Below are positions 1 to 4,904 of a stretch of 7,590 bases of DNA, piece by piece. The translations under genes and the position numbers were made by a program. The DNA comes from SHZI01 sp964391025 (GTDB lineage: Bacteria > Pseudomonadota > Gammaproteobacteria > Steroidobacterales > GCA-2729495), in assembly GCA_964391025.1 (NCBI GenBank), contig CAYMKJ010000053.1:1-7590 (forward strand), given 5' to 3'. The notes below the pieces were generated by a model. It saw only the letters and a list, made by a program, of their open reading frames with translations. It did not search any database and was not told the DNA's origin. Numbering within the stretch: the first letter of the stretch is position 1; the number at the start of each line of letters is the position of its first letter.

Positions 1-23
1 AGGAGCGGCTTCAGCCGCGACCA
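1..23 (+). repeat. REP hairpin (copy 1, cut by the window edge)
   Basis: The first 20 bases are identical to positions 2782-2801. They form a perfect stem GCGGCT-TC-AGCCGC preceded by AGGA and followed by GACC. The conserved 5' GT of the GTAG head would lie just outside the window. This is the GTAGGAGC-type REP element known in Pseudomonas and Xanthomonadales, usually mobilised by RAYT (Y1-type) transposases; no RAYT gene is present here. The minus-strand vapC gene ends inside this element: its stop TGA is the complement of the TCA at 11-13, and its last residues G-R-G are encoded by the REP. Confidence 0.85.
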
Positions 24-448
24 ATAATTACGAGATGCCGTGCTTCAGCTTTCGCCACCGCGGCGCGTGGTATATGGCGGTCGAACGTGACAAAGCAGGC
101 ACCATGCGCGATGGCAAGGCCGAGCAGGTACAGGTCAGTCACGTGGCGTGAGGTCAGGACCAGTGACCAGTCGATGGCCTTGCCACCGACCAGATCCATA
201 TCTGCCGGCCAGAACTCGTGACGGCGATCCGCCGCCGCATCCCGCAGGCGCTCGGCAACCTGCACAGCTGGCCGGGTGTTGGGATAGGCAGGCTGCGACA
301 TGATGCGGACGCAGCCAATCTGCGTCAGTGGGCAGGACGCCCAGCCGTGGCGGATATGGTTGCCGAGCCATGCTGTGGCCAGCTTGTGATGGACATGGGC
401 AGCATCCAGCAGGGCGATCAGCACGTTGATGTCGAGCAATGCCCGCAT
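11..448 (-). CDS. vapC: VapC-type PIN-domain ribonuclease toxin
   Basis: Predicted toxin of a type II toxin-antitoxin pair. PIN-domain VapC toxins are Mg2+-dependent RNases that cut tRNA or rRNA in the cytoplasm until neutralised by VapB. In the 145-residue form the PIN landmarks are LLDINVL (Asp6, Asn8) at the start, TQIGCVRI around residues 42-49, VTDLYLL (Asp105) and TFDRHI (Asp123) near the end, matching the Mycobacterium-type VapC subfamily. The second acidic position of the PIN core appears to be Gln43 here; I recall the same in relatives but cannot check. The ATG at 448 overlaps the antitoxin TGA by one base (TGATG), which favours it over a TTG one codon upstream and implies translational coupling. 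Length is normal. The last three residues and the stop come from a REP element, so the native C-terminus may have been altered. Confidence 0.88.
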   Translation of the reverse strand: MRALLDINVLIALLDAAHVHHKLATAWLGNHIRHGWASCPLTQIGCVRIMSQPAYPNTRPAVQVAERLRDAAADRRHEFWPADMDLVGGKAIDWSLVLTSRHVTDLYLLGLAIAHGACFVTFDRHIPRAAVAKAEARHLVIIGRG

Positions 449-690
449 CAAACGCCATCGCGATCCCGCAGCCGATCAATGGCCTCGTTGGAGACGACCT
501 TGCCATCTGCTGCGAAGGGCTTGAAGCCGTAGCTGGCCTTCGGTTCCCGCACTGCCGACGCGTCGGTGCTGCCCGTCAGTGCACGGCGGGCCAGCACGGA
601 AATAACCTCGCCGGCCGATTTGCCCTGCTGGCGGGCCAGCTCCTTCACGGCAGCGAGGACGTCGTCAGCGATGTCTAGCGTGGTGCGCAT
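448..690 (-). CDS. vapB: VapB-type ribbon-helix-helix antitoxin
   Basis: Eighty-residue antitoxin partner of the downstream VapC. Residues 1-43 (MRTTLDIADDVL, then an amphipathic helix and a second helix ending LARRAL) form a typical ribbon-helix-helix DNA-binding domain: the short N-terminal beta strand reads operator bases and the dimer represses its own operon. The C-terminal half (GFKPF then a charged helix IDRLRDRDG) is the expected toxin-wrapping segment. The ATG at 690 is the only sensible start and has no Shine-Dalgarno sequence. A promoter-like pair and an array of GATGC half-sites lie directly upstream, consistent with autorepression by VapBC. The stop overlaps the vapC start. Confidence 0.87.
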   Translation of the reverse strand: MRTTLDIADDVLAAVKELARQQGKSAGEVISVLARRALTGSTDASAVREPKASYGFKPFAADGKVVSNEAIDRLRDRDGV

Positions 691-693
691 AAG

Positions 694-723
694 TGATGCG
701 GTGATGCTAGCGCATCAGATGCG
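694..723. promoter_or_regulatory. Candidate vapBC operator: clustered GATGC half-sites
   Basis: Four copies of GATGC lie within 30 bp: at 695-699 and 703-707 (plus strand), 712-716 (as GCATC) and 718-722 (plus strand). They make three overlapping inverted repeats: TGATGCG/CGCATCA with a 10-nt spacer, TGATGC-TAGC-GCATCA, and CGCATC-A-GATGCG. Short half-sites in alternating orientation are what ribbon-helix-helix repressors bind. The cluster sits just upstream of the vapB ATG and overlaps the predicted -10 box and spacer, where bound VapBC would block RNA polymerase. Operator function is inferred; the repeats are seen directly. Confidence 0.65.
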
Positions 724-732
724 CCCGGGCAA
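704..732 (-). promoter_or_regulatory. Candidate vapBC promoter
   Basis: On the minus strand, TTGCCC (727-732) and TAGCAT (704-709) are separated by exactly 17 bp; each matches the sigma-70 consensus at four of six positions. The predicted start of transcription is only about 6 nt before the vapB ATG, so the transcript would be nearly leaderless. The promoter fits entirely in the 48-bp gap after mazF, so vapBC can be transcribed independently of mazEF. Confidence 0.45.
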
Positions 733-738
733 GCGCTA

Positions 739-1068
739 CTAGCCCGCCAGCCCCAGGAAAACCAGCAGTCCGCGGTTCATCCGTATCAGGTCGGCGTCGT
801 CGAGCGAGCCGATCTTCCGCCCCATCCGTGCGCGCGGCACTGTCGTTAGTTTGTCGAGCATCAGCCTGCATTCCAGCCGCAACCCGTTGACGGTGGATGG
901 CTTCACCGGCAGCCGCAACAGGGGCGATTCCAGGGGGTCGCTGGTGAGGGCGCAGAGCGTGACGGAATTCGTCAGACCGAACCGGTCATCCTGCACGACA
1001 ACGGCAGGACGTGGCTTGCCGGTGTAGCCGGACCCGCCAGCCACCGTCCAGACTTCGCCGCGCTTCAA
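739..1068 (-). CDS. mazF: MazF/PemK-family endoribonuclease toxin
   Basis: 109-residue toxin of a second type II module. MazF toxins are small SH3-like endoribonucleases that cut mRNA or structural RNA at short sequence motifs. Family marks are the N-terminal MKRGEVWTVAGG strand, GKPRPAVVVQ with the conserved catalytic Arg20 (equivalent to E. coli MazF Arg29), CALTS with Thr42/Ser43 (equivalent to Thr52), LRLECRLMLDKLTTVPRARM (the strand and loop before the C-terminal helix), and the helix DADLIRMNRGLLVFLGL. The start is a TTG overlapping the antitoxin TGA by four bases (TTGA). There is no ATG or GTG nearby in frame and MKRGE is the normal family N-terminus, so TTG with translational coupling is the best reading. 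Length and motifs look intact. Confidence 0.9.
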   Translation of the reverse strand: MKRGEVWTVAGGSGYTGKPRPAVVVQDDRFGLTNSVTLCALTSDPLESPLLRLPVKPSTVNGLRLECRLMLDKLTTVPRARMGRKIGSLDDADLIRMNRGLLVFLGLAG

Positions 1069-1283
1069 TCTGGGAGATCCACGGAAATGGCGTCAATGAA
1101 CGCCTGATCCTCTGCTTCGAAGGAGCTCGCCGCCACCATGCGGGACTGCTTCCGTGCTGCCAGGATGAAGGAACGGCTGCGCACATCCGGGACCCAGATC
1201 TGGATCAGCCGCATACCTTGGGCGCGAAGCCGCTCCCGGTGCCTCTGCACCTTGTGTCGAGACGACCTGATATTTTGCGGCAT
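1065..1283 (-). CDS. MazE-like antitoxin (DUF3018 type)
   Basis: 72-residue antitoxin upstream of MazF. It carries the RHRERLRAQGMRLIQIWVPD motif (about residues 14-33) that marks the DUF3018 group of MazE-like antitoxins, then a basic stretch (RSRSFILAARKQ) and an acidic C-terminal segment ending FIDAISVDLPD, which would contact the toxin. I chose the ATG at 1283 because AGGTGG, a good Shine-Dalgarno sequence, ends 5 nt before it. A GTG at 1292 would add three residues but has no such site. The gene overlaps mazF by four bases. A 12-bp palindrome lies 16 bp upstream and is the natural candidate for autoregulation. Confidence 0.83.
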   Translation of the reverse strand: MPQNIRSSRHKVQRHRERLRAQGMRLIQIWVPDVRSRSFILAARKQSRMVAASSFEAEDQAFIDAISVDLPD

Positions 1284-1299
1284 CGGGGCCACCTGAGAA

Positions 1300-1315
1300 G
1301 TTACATGTAACCCTA
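1300..1315 (-). promoter_or_regulatory. Candidate mazEF operator palindrome and -10 box
   Basis: Positions 1300-1311 are a perfect 12-bp palindrome, GTTACATGTAAC. On the minus strand it is preceded by TGCTAGGGT, readable as an extended -10 (TGn plus TAGGGT, box at 1310-1315). The predicted transcription start would then fall within the palindrome, a standard position for an antitoxin operator. No convincing -35 was found. The palindrome is seen; its role is inferred from position. Confidence 0.45.
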
Positions 1316-1406
1316 GCAGGGCTCTGCCCGGCGGGCCAGCGGCAAATCCCTTAATTTGGTCAAGAAACGCGGATTCAGGCCACGGGCCAGCGCAGCATCA
1401 AACCGC

Positions 1407-1418
1407 TAGAATGCCGCC
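1407..1418 (+). promoter_or_regulatory. -10-like box directly before glmU (possible leaderless start)
   Basis: TAGAAT (five of six matches to TATAAT) ends 6 nt before the glmU ATG, and no Shine-Dalgarno sequence precedes that ATG. A -10 box at this distance places the transcription start at or next to the A of the ATG. No good -35 hexamer lies 16-18 bp upstream, so this is a suggestion only. Confidence 0.35.
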
Positions 1419-2783
1419 ATGCCTGTCACCGTCATCATCCTCGCCGCCGGCCAGGGCAAGCGCATGCGCTCGGACCGGCCGAAGGTCCTGCACCCTCTCG
1501 CGGGCCGCCCTCTTCTCCAGCACGTTCTGGCCTCTGCCACAGCCCTGAAACCCCGGGAGATCCGTGTGGTCCACGGGCATGGCGGCGGCCAGGTACAGGC
1601 AGCCTTTCTGGGCCAGCCCATCAACTGGTTCCACCAGTTCGAGCAGAAGGGTACCGGGCACGCGGTGCAACAGGCCCTGCCGAAGATCCCAACCGGGGAC
1701 GTGGCCCTGATCCTCTACGGCGACGTGCCGTTGGTACGCCTGGCCACGCTCAGGAAGCTGGTGGCCAGGGCAGCGAAGGGTCAGCTTGCGGTGCTCACCA
1801 CCGAGATGGCCAACCCTACTGGCTACGGCCGGATCCTGCGGGACAATCGTGGCGCCATCACGGCCATCGTCGAGGAGAAGGACGCCACTGCCAGGCAGCG
1901 GCAGATCCGCGAGATCAGCACCGGTCTGCTCGCCTGTCCGGCGGGACGCCTGGCGAAATGGATCGGCCGGCTAAGGCCGGACAACGCCCAGAAGGAGTAC
2001 TACCTCACCGACGTGATCGGGCTCGCGGTCAAGGACAAGTTAACCGTGGCCACCGTCCCGGCTGAGTCGGAGGACGAGGTGCTGGGTATCAACGACAAGG
2101 CCCAGCTGGCGGCCGCCGAAAAGATTCTTCGTCGCCGGCTTGCGGGCGAGCTGATGGCTGCGGGCGTCACCCTGACCGACCCGGAGCGCATAGACATCCG
2201 CGGTGAACTGGTTTGCGGTCGGGACGTGGTGATCGACCCCGACGTGATCTTCGAGGGCGTGGTGCACATCGGCGCTGGTGTGCGCATCGGGTCCTTCACC
2301 CTGATCCGCAATACGCTCATTGGTGCCGGCACGGTGATCCATCCCCATTGCCTGCTCGAGGACGGGGTCATCGGCCCCCGCTGTGAGATCGGCCCCTACG
2401 CCCGCATGCGCCCCGGCGTGGCGCTGGCCGAAGGCGCCAAGCTCGGCAACTTCGTCGAGGTGAAGAAGAGCGTGATTGGTCGCGGCAGCAAGGTGAACCA
2501 CCTGAGCTACATCGGCGACACCACCATCGGCGAGAAGGTGAACGTGGGTGCTGGCACCATCACCTGCAACTACGACGGCGCCAACAAGTACCGCACGATC
2601 ATTGGCGACGGCGCCTTCATCGGCTCCGGGGTCGAACTGGTAGCCCCCGTGGAAATCGGCGCCGGTGCCACCATTGGGGCCGGTGCCACCATCACCAAGA
2701 ACACCCCGGCCGGCCAGCTGACCATCGAACGGGGTCGGCAGCTCAGCATCCCGGGCTGGAAACGACCCGTTAAAGGTGTGTAG
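1419..2783 (+). CDS. glmU: Bifunctional GlmU: glucosamine-1-phosphate acetyltransferase / N-acetylglucosamine-1-phosphate uridyltransferase
   Basis: Cytoplasmic enzyme for the last two steps to UDP-GlcNAc: acetylation of glucosamine-1-phosphate with acetyl-CoA, then UMP transfer from UTP. At 454 residues it is about the size of E. coli GlmU (456). The N-terminal Rossmann-like uridyltransferase shows LAAGQGKRM (Arg15), PKVLHPLAG (Lys22), QKGTGHA, YGDVP with metal ligand Asp102, and GINDKAQL with Asn225. From about residue 250 the left-handed beta-helix of hexapeptide repeats (IGAGVRI, IGAGTVI, IGPRCEI and others) forms the acetyltransferase. Its key residues are all present: Arg331, Lys349, His361 and Tyr364 in NHLSYIGD, Asn375, Lys390. 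No damage is visible. The start is fixed by the conserved MPVTVIILAAG. The stop TAG is part of the GTAG head of a REP element. glmS follows on the same strand after 125 bp. Confidence 0.98.
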   Translation: MPVTVIILAAGQGKRMRSDRPKVLHPLAGRPLLQHVLASATALKPREIRVVHGHGGGQVQAAFLGQPINWFHQFEQKGTGHAVQQALPKIPTGDVALILYGDVPLVRLATLRKLVARAAKGQLAVLTTEMANPTGYGRILRDNRGAITAIVEEKDATARQRQIREISTGLLACPAGRLAKWIGRLRPDNAQKEYYLTDVIGLAVKDKLTVATVPAESEDEVLGINDKAQLAAAEKILRRRLAGELMAAGVTLTDPERIDIRGELVCGRDVVIDPDVIFEGVVHIGAGVRIGSFTLIRNTLIGAGTVIHPHCLLEDGVIGPRCEIGPYARMRPGVALAEGAKLGNFVEVKKSVIGRGSKVNHLSYIGDTTIGEKVNVGAGTITCNYDGANKYRTIIGDGAFIGSGVELVAPVEIGAGATIGAGATITKNTPAGQLTIERGRQLSIPGWKRPVKGV

Positions 2784-2801
2784 GAGCGGCTTCAGCCGCG
2801 A
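2780..2801 (+). repeat. REP hairpin (copy 2) overlapping the glmU stop codon
   Basis: GTAGGAGC followed by the stem GCGGCT-TC-AGCCGC and GA. Bases 2782-2801 are identical to bases 1-20 of the window. The TAG of the GTAG head is the glmU stop codon (2781-2783). The hairpin could protect the glmU mRNA 3' end or slow transcription. It lacks a following T-run, so it is not a clean intrinsic terminator. Confidence 0.88.
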
Positions 2802-2831
2802 AATAGAAATGAGGCATGTCCCCATTTCGCG
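2797..2831. repeat. Inverted repeat in the glmU-glmS gap
   Basis: CGCGAAAT (2797-2804) pairs perfectly with ATTTCGCG (2824-2831). Inside it, GAAATGAGG (2806-2814) can pair with CCCCATTTC (2820-2828) with one mismatch, giving a competing inner hairpin around CATGT. The left arm uses the last bases of REP copy 2, so the two hairpins are mutually exclusive or form a composite element. No function can be assigned. Confidence 0.55.
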
Positions 2832-2895
2832 ACCTGCGTTACAGCTTGGTAACCCCGCTCCGGGCAATACTCGCGCCCTAACCGCCCCCCTAAGC

Positions 2896-2908
2896 CATAA
2901 TCCAAAAG
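2896..2908 (+). promoter_or_regulatory. -10-like box directly before glmS (possible leaderless start)
   Basis: CATAAT (five of six matches to TATAAT) ends 7 nt before the glmS ATG, the same arrangement as at glmU. Only a weak purine run (AAAAG) precedes the ATG, and no convincing -35 is visible. It suggests that glmS may have its own promoter and not depend only on read-through from glmU. Confidence 0.35.
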
Positions 2909-4741
2909 ATGTGCGGAATCGTCGGAGCCATCGCTGACCGGAACGTCGTCCCCATTCTGATGGAGGGACTGCGGCGTCTCGAATACAGGGGCTACGACTC
3001 GGCGGGCCTGGCAGTCTTGAGCAACGGGCATCTGCGCCGGCAGCGCCGCCAGGGCAAGGTGGCAGAACTCCAGTCGGCCCTGGATGCGGATCCGCTGAAC
3101 TCGACGATCGGCATCGCTCACACCCGCTGGGCCACTCACGGGATCCCCAGCGAGAAGAACGCCCACCCCCATATTTCCCACGACGGTCTCGCGATCGTCC
3201 ATAACGGCATCATCGAGAATCACGAGCAGCTACGGGACGAGCTCAAGGCCCTCGGCTACACTTTTGCCTCCGACACCGACACCGAGTGCATCGCGCACCG
3301 GATCCACTACCACCTGAGGACAACTCCGAACCTCTTCGAGGCGGTGCAGGCCACTGTCGCCCAGCTCCACGGCGCTTACGCGCTGGTGGTGATGAGCGAA
3401 GACAATCCCGGCCAGCTGATCCTCGCCCGCTGTGGCTGCCCGGTGGTGGTCGGGCTGGGTGAGGGCGAGAACTTCGTGGCCTCCGACGTCTCCGCCCTGC
3501 TGCCCGTCACGCGTCGCTTCATCTTCCTCGAAGAGGGTGACGTGGCCGAGATCCACCGCAGCCATGTGCGTGTGGTCGACAAGGATGGCAAGCCTGCGCA
3601 CCGGCCGGTGAAGGAAAGCGAGCTCTCCGCCGATGCCGCCGAGAAGGGCCAGTACGCCCACTACATGTTGAAGGAGATCCACGAGCAGCCCCGGGCTGTC
3701 GGCCAGACGCTCGAGGAACGGGTCGCCAATGGCAAGCTGCTGGAGGCCGCCTTCGGCCCCGGGGCCACCGAAATCTTCCGTCACACCGAGGCCGTGCACA
3801 TCGTGGCCTGCGGCACCAGCTTCCACGCGGGCTCCGTGGCCCGGTACCTGATCGAGCAGGTTTGTCGCCTGCCCTGCCACGTGGACATCGCCAGTGAGTA
3901 CCGCTATCGCAACCCCGTAGTGCCCAGGAACACCCTGTTTGTCACTATTTCCCAGTCCGGCGAGACGGCTGACACCCTGGCGGCTCTCCGGCTGGCCAAA
4001 GACGGCGGTTACCTGTCCACACTGGCCATCTGTAACGTGCCGGAGAGCTCGCTGGTGCGGGAGTCCAATCTGGTGATGCTCACCCGCGCCGGCCCCGAGA
4101 TCGGCGTCGCCTCCACCAAGGCCTTCACCACCCAGATTGCAGCGCTGACCATGCTGGTGATCGCGCTGGCGAAGCATCGCACCGTCGACGCGGAGCGGGA
4201 GCGGGGCCTGGTGACGCGCCTCATCGAGATACCCGGCCTGATTGAGAAGACTCTGGTCCTGGACCCGGTGATGAAGAAGCTCGCCGAGCGCTTCGCCGAC
4301 AAGCACCACGCCCTGTTCCTCGGCCGCGGTATCCTGCATCCGATTGCGATGGAGGGCGCCCTGAAGCTGAAGGAAATCTCCTACATCCACGCCGAAGCGT
4401 ATCCGGCGGGCGAACTGAAGCACGGCCCGCTGGCTTTGGTGGACGCGGACATGCCCGTCATCACCGTGGCGCCGAACAACGACCTGCTGGAAAAGTTGAA
4501 AAGCAACCTGATGGAAGTCCGCGCCCGGGGCGGCGAGCTGTTCGTGTTTGCAGACCCGGATTCGGGCTTCGAATCCAGCGACGGCGTGACGGTGATCAAG
4601 ATGCCGAAGCACGTTACGTACTTGCAGGCGCCGATTGTCTACACGATTCCGTTGCAACTACTCGCCTATCACGTCGCCATATTGCGGGGCACGGACGTGG
4701 ACCAGCCGCGGAATCTGGCGAAGAGCGTCACCGTCGAGTAG
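2909..4741 (+). CDS. glmS: GlmS: glutamine-fructose-6-phosphate aminotransferase (isomerizing)
   Basis: First committed step of the hexosamine pathway: fructose-6-phosphate plus glutamine gives glucosamine-6-phosphate plus glutamate. It has 610 residues against 609 in E. coli. The N-terminal class II glutamine amidotransferase begins MCGIVGA, with Cys2 becoming the N-terminal nucleophile after Met removal; HTRWATHG (71-78), HNGIIENH (98-105) and SDTDTE (121-126) bind glutamine. Two SIS domains follow: CGTSFHAG (301-308), SQSGETADTL (348-357) and ASTKAFTTQ (401-409) in the first; KLKEISYIHAEAYPAGELKHGP (Glu489, His505) and the C-terminal NLAKSVTVE (Lys605) in the second complete the isomerase site and ammonia channel. 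No lesion is seen. The conserved C-terminus SVTVE ends exactly at TAG, which is also the start of a REP-like hairpin. There is no glmS ribozyme upstream; the gap is too short and that element belongs to Gram-positive bacteria. Confidence 0.98.
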   Translation: MCGIVGAIADRNVVPILMEGLRRLEYRGYDSAGLAVLSNGHLRRQRRQGKVAELQSALDADPLNSTIGIAHTRWATHGIPSEKNAHPHISHDGLAIVHNGIIENHEQLRDELKALGYTFASDTDTECIAHRIHYHLRTTPNLFEAVQATVAQLHGAYALVVMSEDNPGQLILARCGCPVVVGLGEGENFVASDVSALLPVTRRFIFLEEGDVAEIHRSHVRVVDKDGKPAHRPVKESELSADAAEKGQYAHYMLKEIHEQPRAVGQTLEERVANGKLLEAAFGPGATEIFRHTEAVHIVACGTSFHAGSVARYLIEQVCRLPCHVDIASEYRYRNPVVPRNTLFVTISQSGETADTLAALRLAKDGGYLSTLAICNVPESSLVRESNLVMLTRAGPEIGVASTKAFTTQIAALTMLVIALAKHRTVDAERERGLVTRLIEIPGLIEKTLVLDPVMKKLAERFADKHHALFLGRGILHPIAMEGALKLKEISYIHAEAYPAGELKHGPLALVDADMPVITVAPNNDLLEKLKSNLMEVRARGGELFVFADPDSGFESSDGVTVIKMPKHVTYLQAPIVYTIPLQLLAYHVAILRGTDVDQPRNLAKSVTVE

Positions 4742-4765
4742 GAGCGCCGACCGGCGCGACCTTTT
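4738..4765 (+). terminator. Diverged REP-like hairpin with T-run after glmS
   Basis: GTAGGAGC is followed by the stem GCGCCG-AC-CGGCGC, then GACC and TTTT (4761-4764). It has the same head, stem length and tail as the other two REPs, but inner stem bases are replaced on both sides so pairing is kept. The TAG of the head is the glmS stop. The strong stem and the short T-run four bases later make it a plausible weak intrinsic terminator as well as a REP relative. Confidence 0.6.
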
Positions 4766-4787
4766 AAATCAACCAGTTAACGCAGCC

Positions 4788-4820
4788 AATCTTGAGGTCA
4801 CAAATTGTGACCTCAAGATT
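4788..4820. promoter_or_regulatory. Perfect 33-bp palindrome upstream of the ORF6N gene
   Basis: Two 16-bp arms, AATCTTGAGGTCACAA (4788-4803) and TTGTGACCTCAAGATT (4805-4820), flank a single central A. The inner 25 bases (4792-4816) recur inside the ORF6N gene at 5109-5134 with one extra G. The site ends 84 bp before the ORF6N ATG and about 50 bp upstream of its candidate promoter. It is probably a binding site for a dimeric DNA-binding protein, the ORF6N protein being the obvious candidate, or a target site of a mobile element. It could also form an RNA hairpin, but it has no following T-run on the plus strand. Confidence 0.8.
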
Positions 4821-4870
4821 TCGGACCGACGGGCTCTGGGGAATCTCCCCATAACGGCCACTTTCCTGCC

Positions 4871-4898
4871 TTGCGAGCCCCGGCGTGCCAGCTAGCCT
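4871..4898 (+). promoter_or_regulatory. Candidate promoter of the ORF6N gene
   Basis: TTGCGA (4871-4876) and TAGCCT (4893-4898) are spaced by 16 bp. The -10 box ends 6 nt before the ATG at 4905 and there is no Shine-Dalgarno sequence, so transcription would start at or next to the start codon. Matches to consensus are modest (4/6 and 3/6). Confidence 0.35.
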
Positions 4899-4904
4899 TG
4901 GCGT

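Noticed and set aside
218..678. Plus-strand open frames across vapBC
   Set aside because: Antisense shadows; the minus-strand frames have clear PIN and ribbon-helix-helix signatures and overlapping start/stop codons.
2040..2867. Minus-strand open frame of 275 codons opposite glmU
   Set aside because: Shadow of glmU with no recognisable domain; composition reflects the hexapeptide repeats read in reverse.
2784..2908. glmS ribozyme/riboswitch upstream of glmS
   Set aside because: Only 125 bp are available, largely REP and inverted repeat. No ribozyme core features are seen, and the element is typical of Gram-positive bacteria.
3230..4657. Long open frame (475 codons) on the minus strand opposite glmS
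   Set aside because: It lies wholly within the well-supported glmS gene. Its His/Gly/Gln/Val-rich, motif-free translation is what the complement of a GC-rich codon-biased gene gives.
4838..4850. Small inverted repeat GGGGA-ATC-TCCCC
   Set aside because: Five-base arms in GC-rich DNA are common by chance, and it is not followed by a T-run or tied to a gene boundary.
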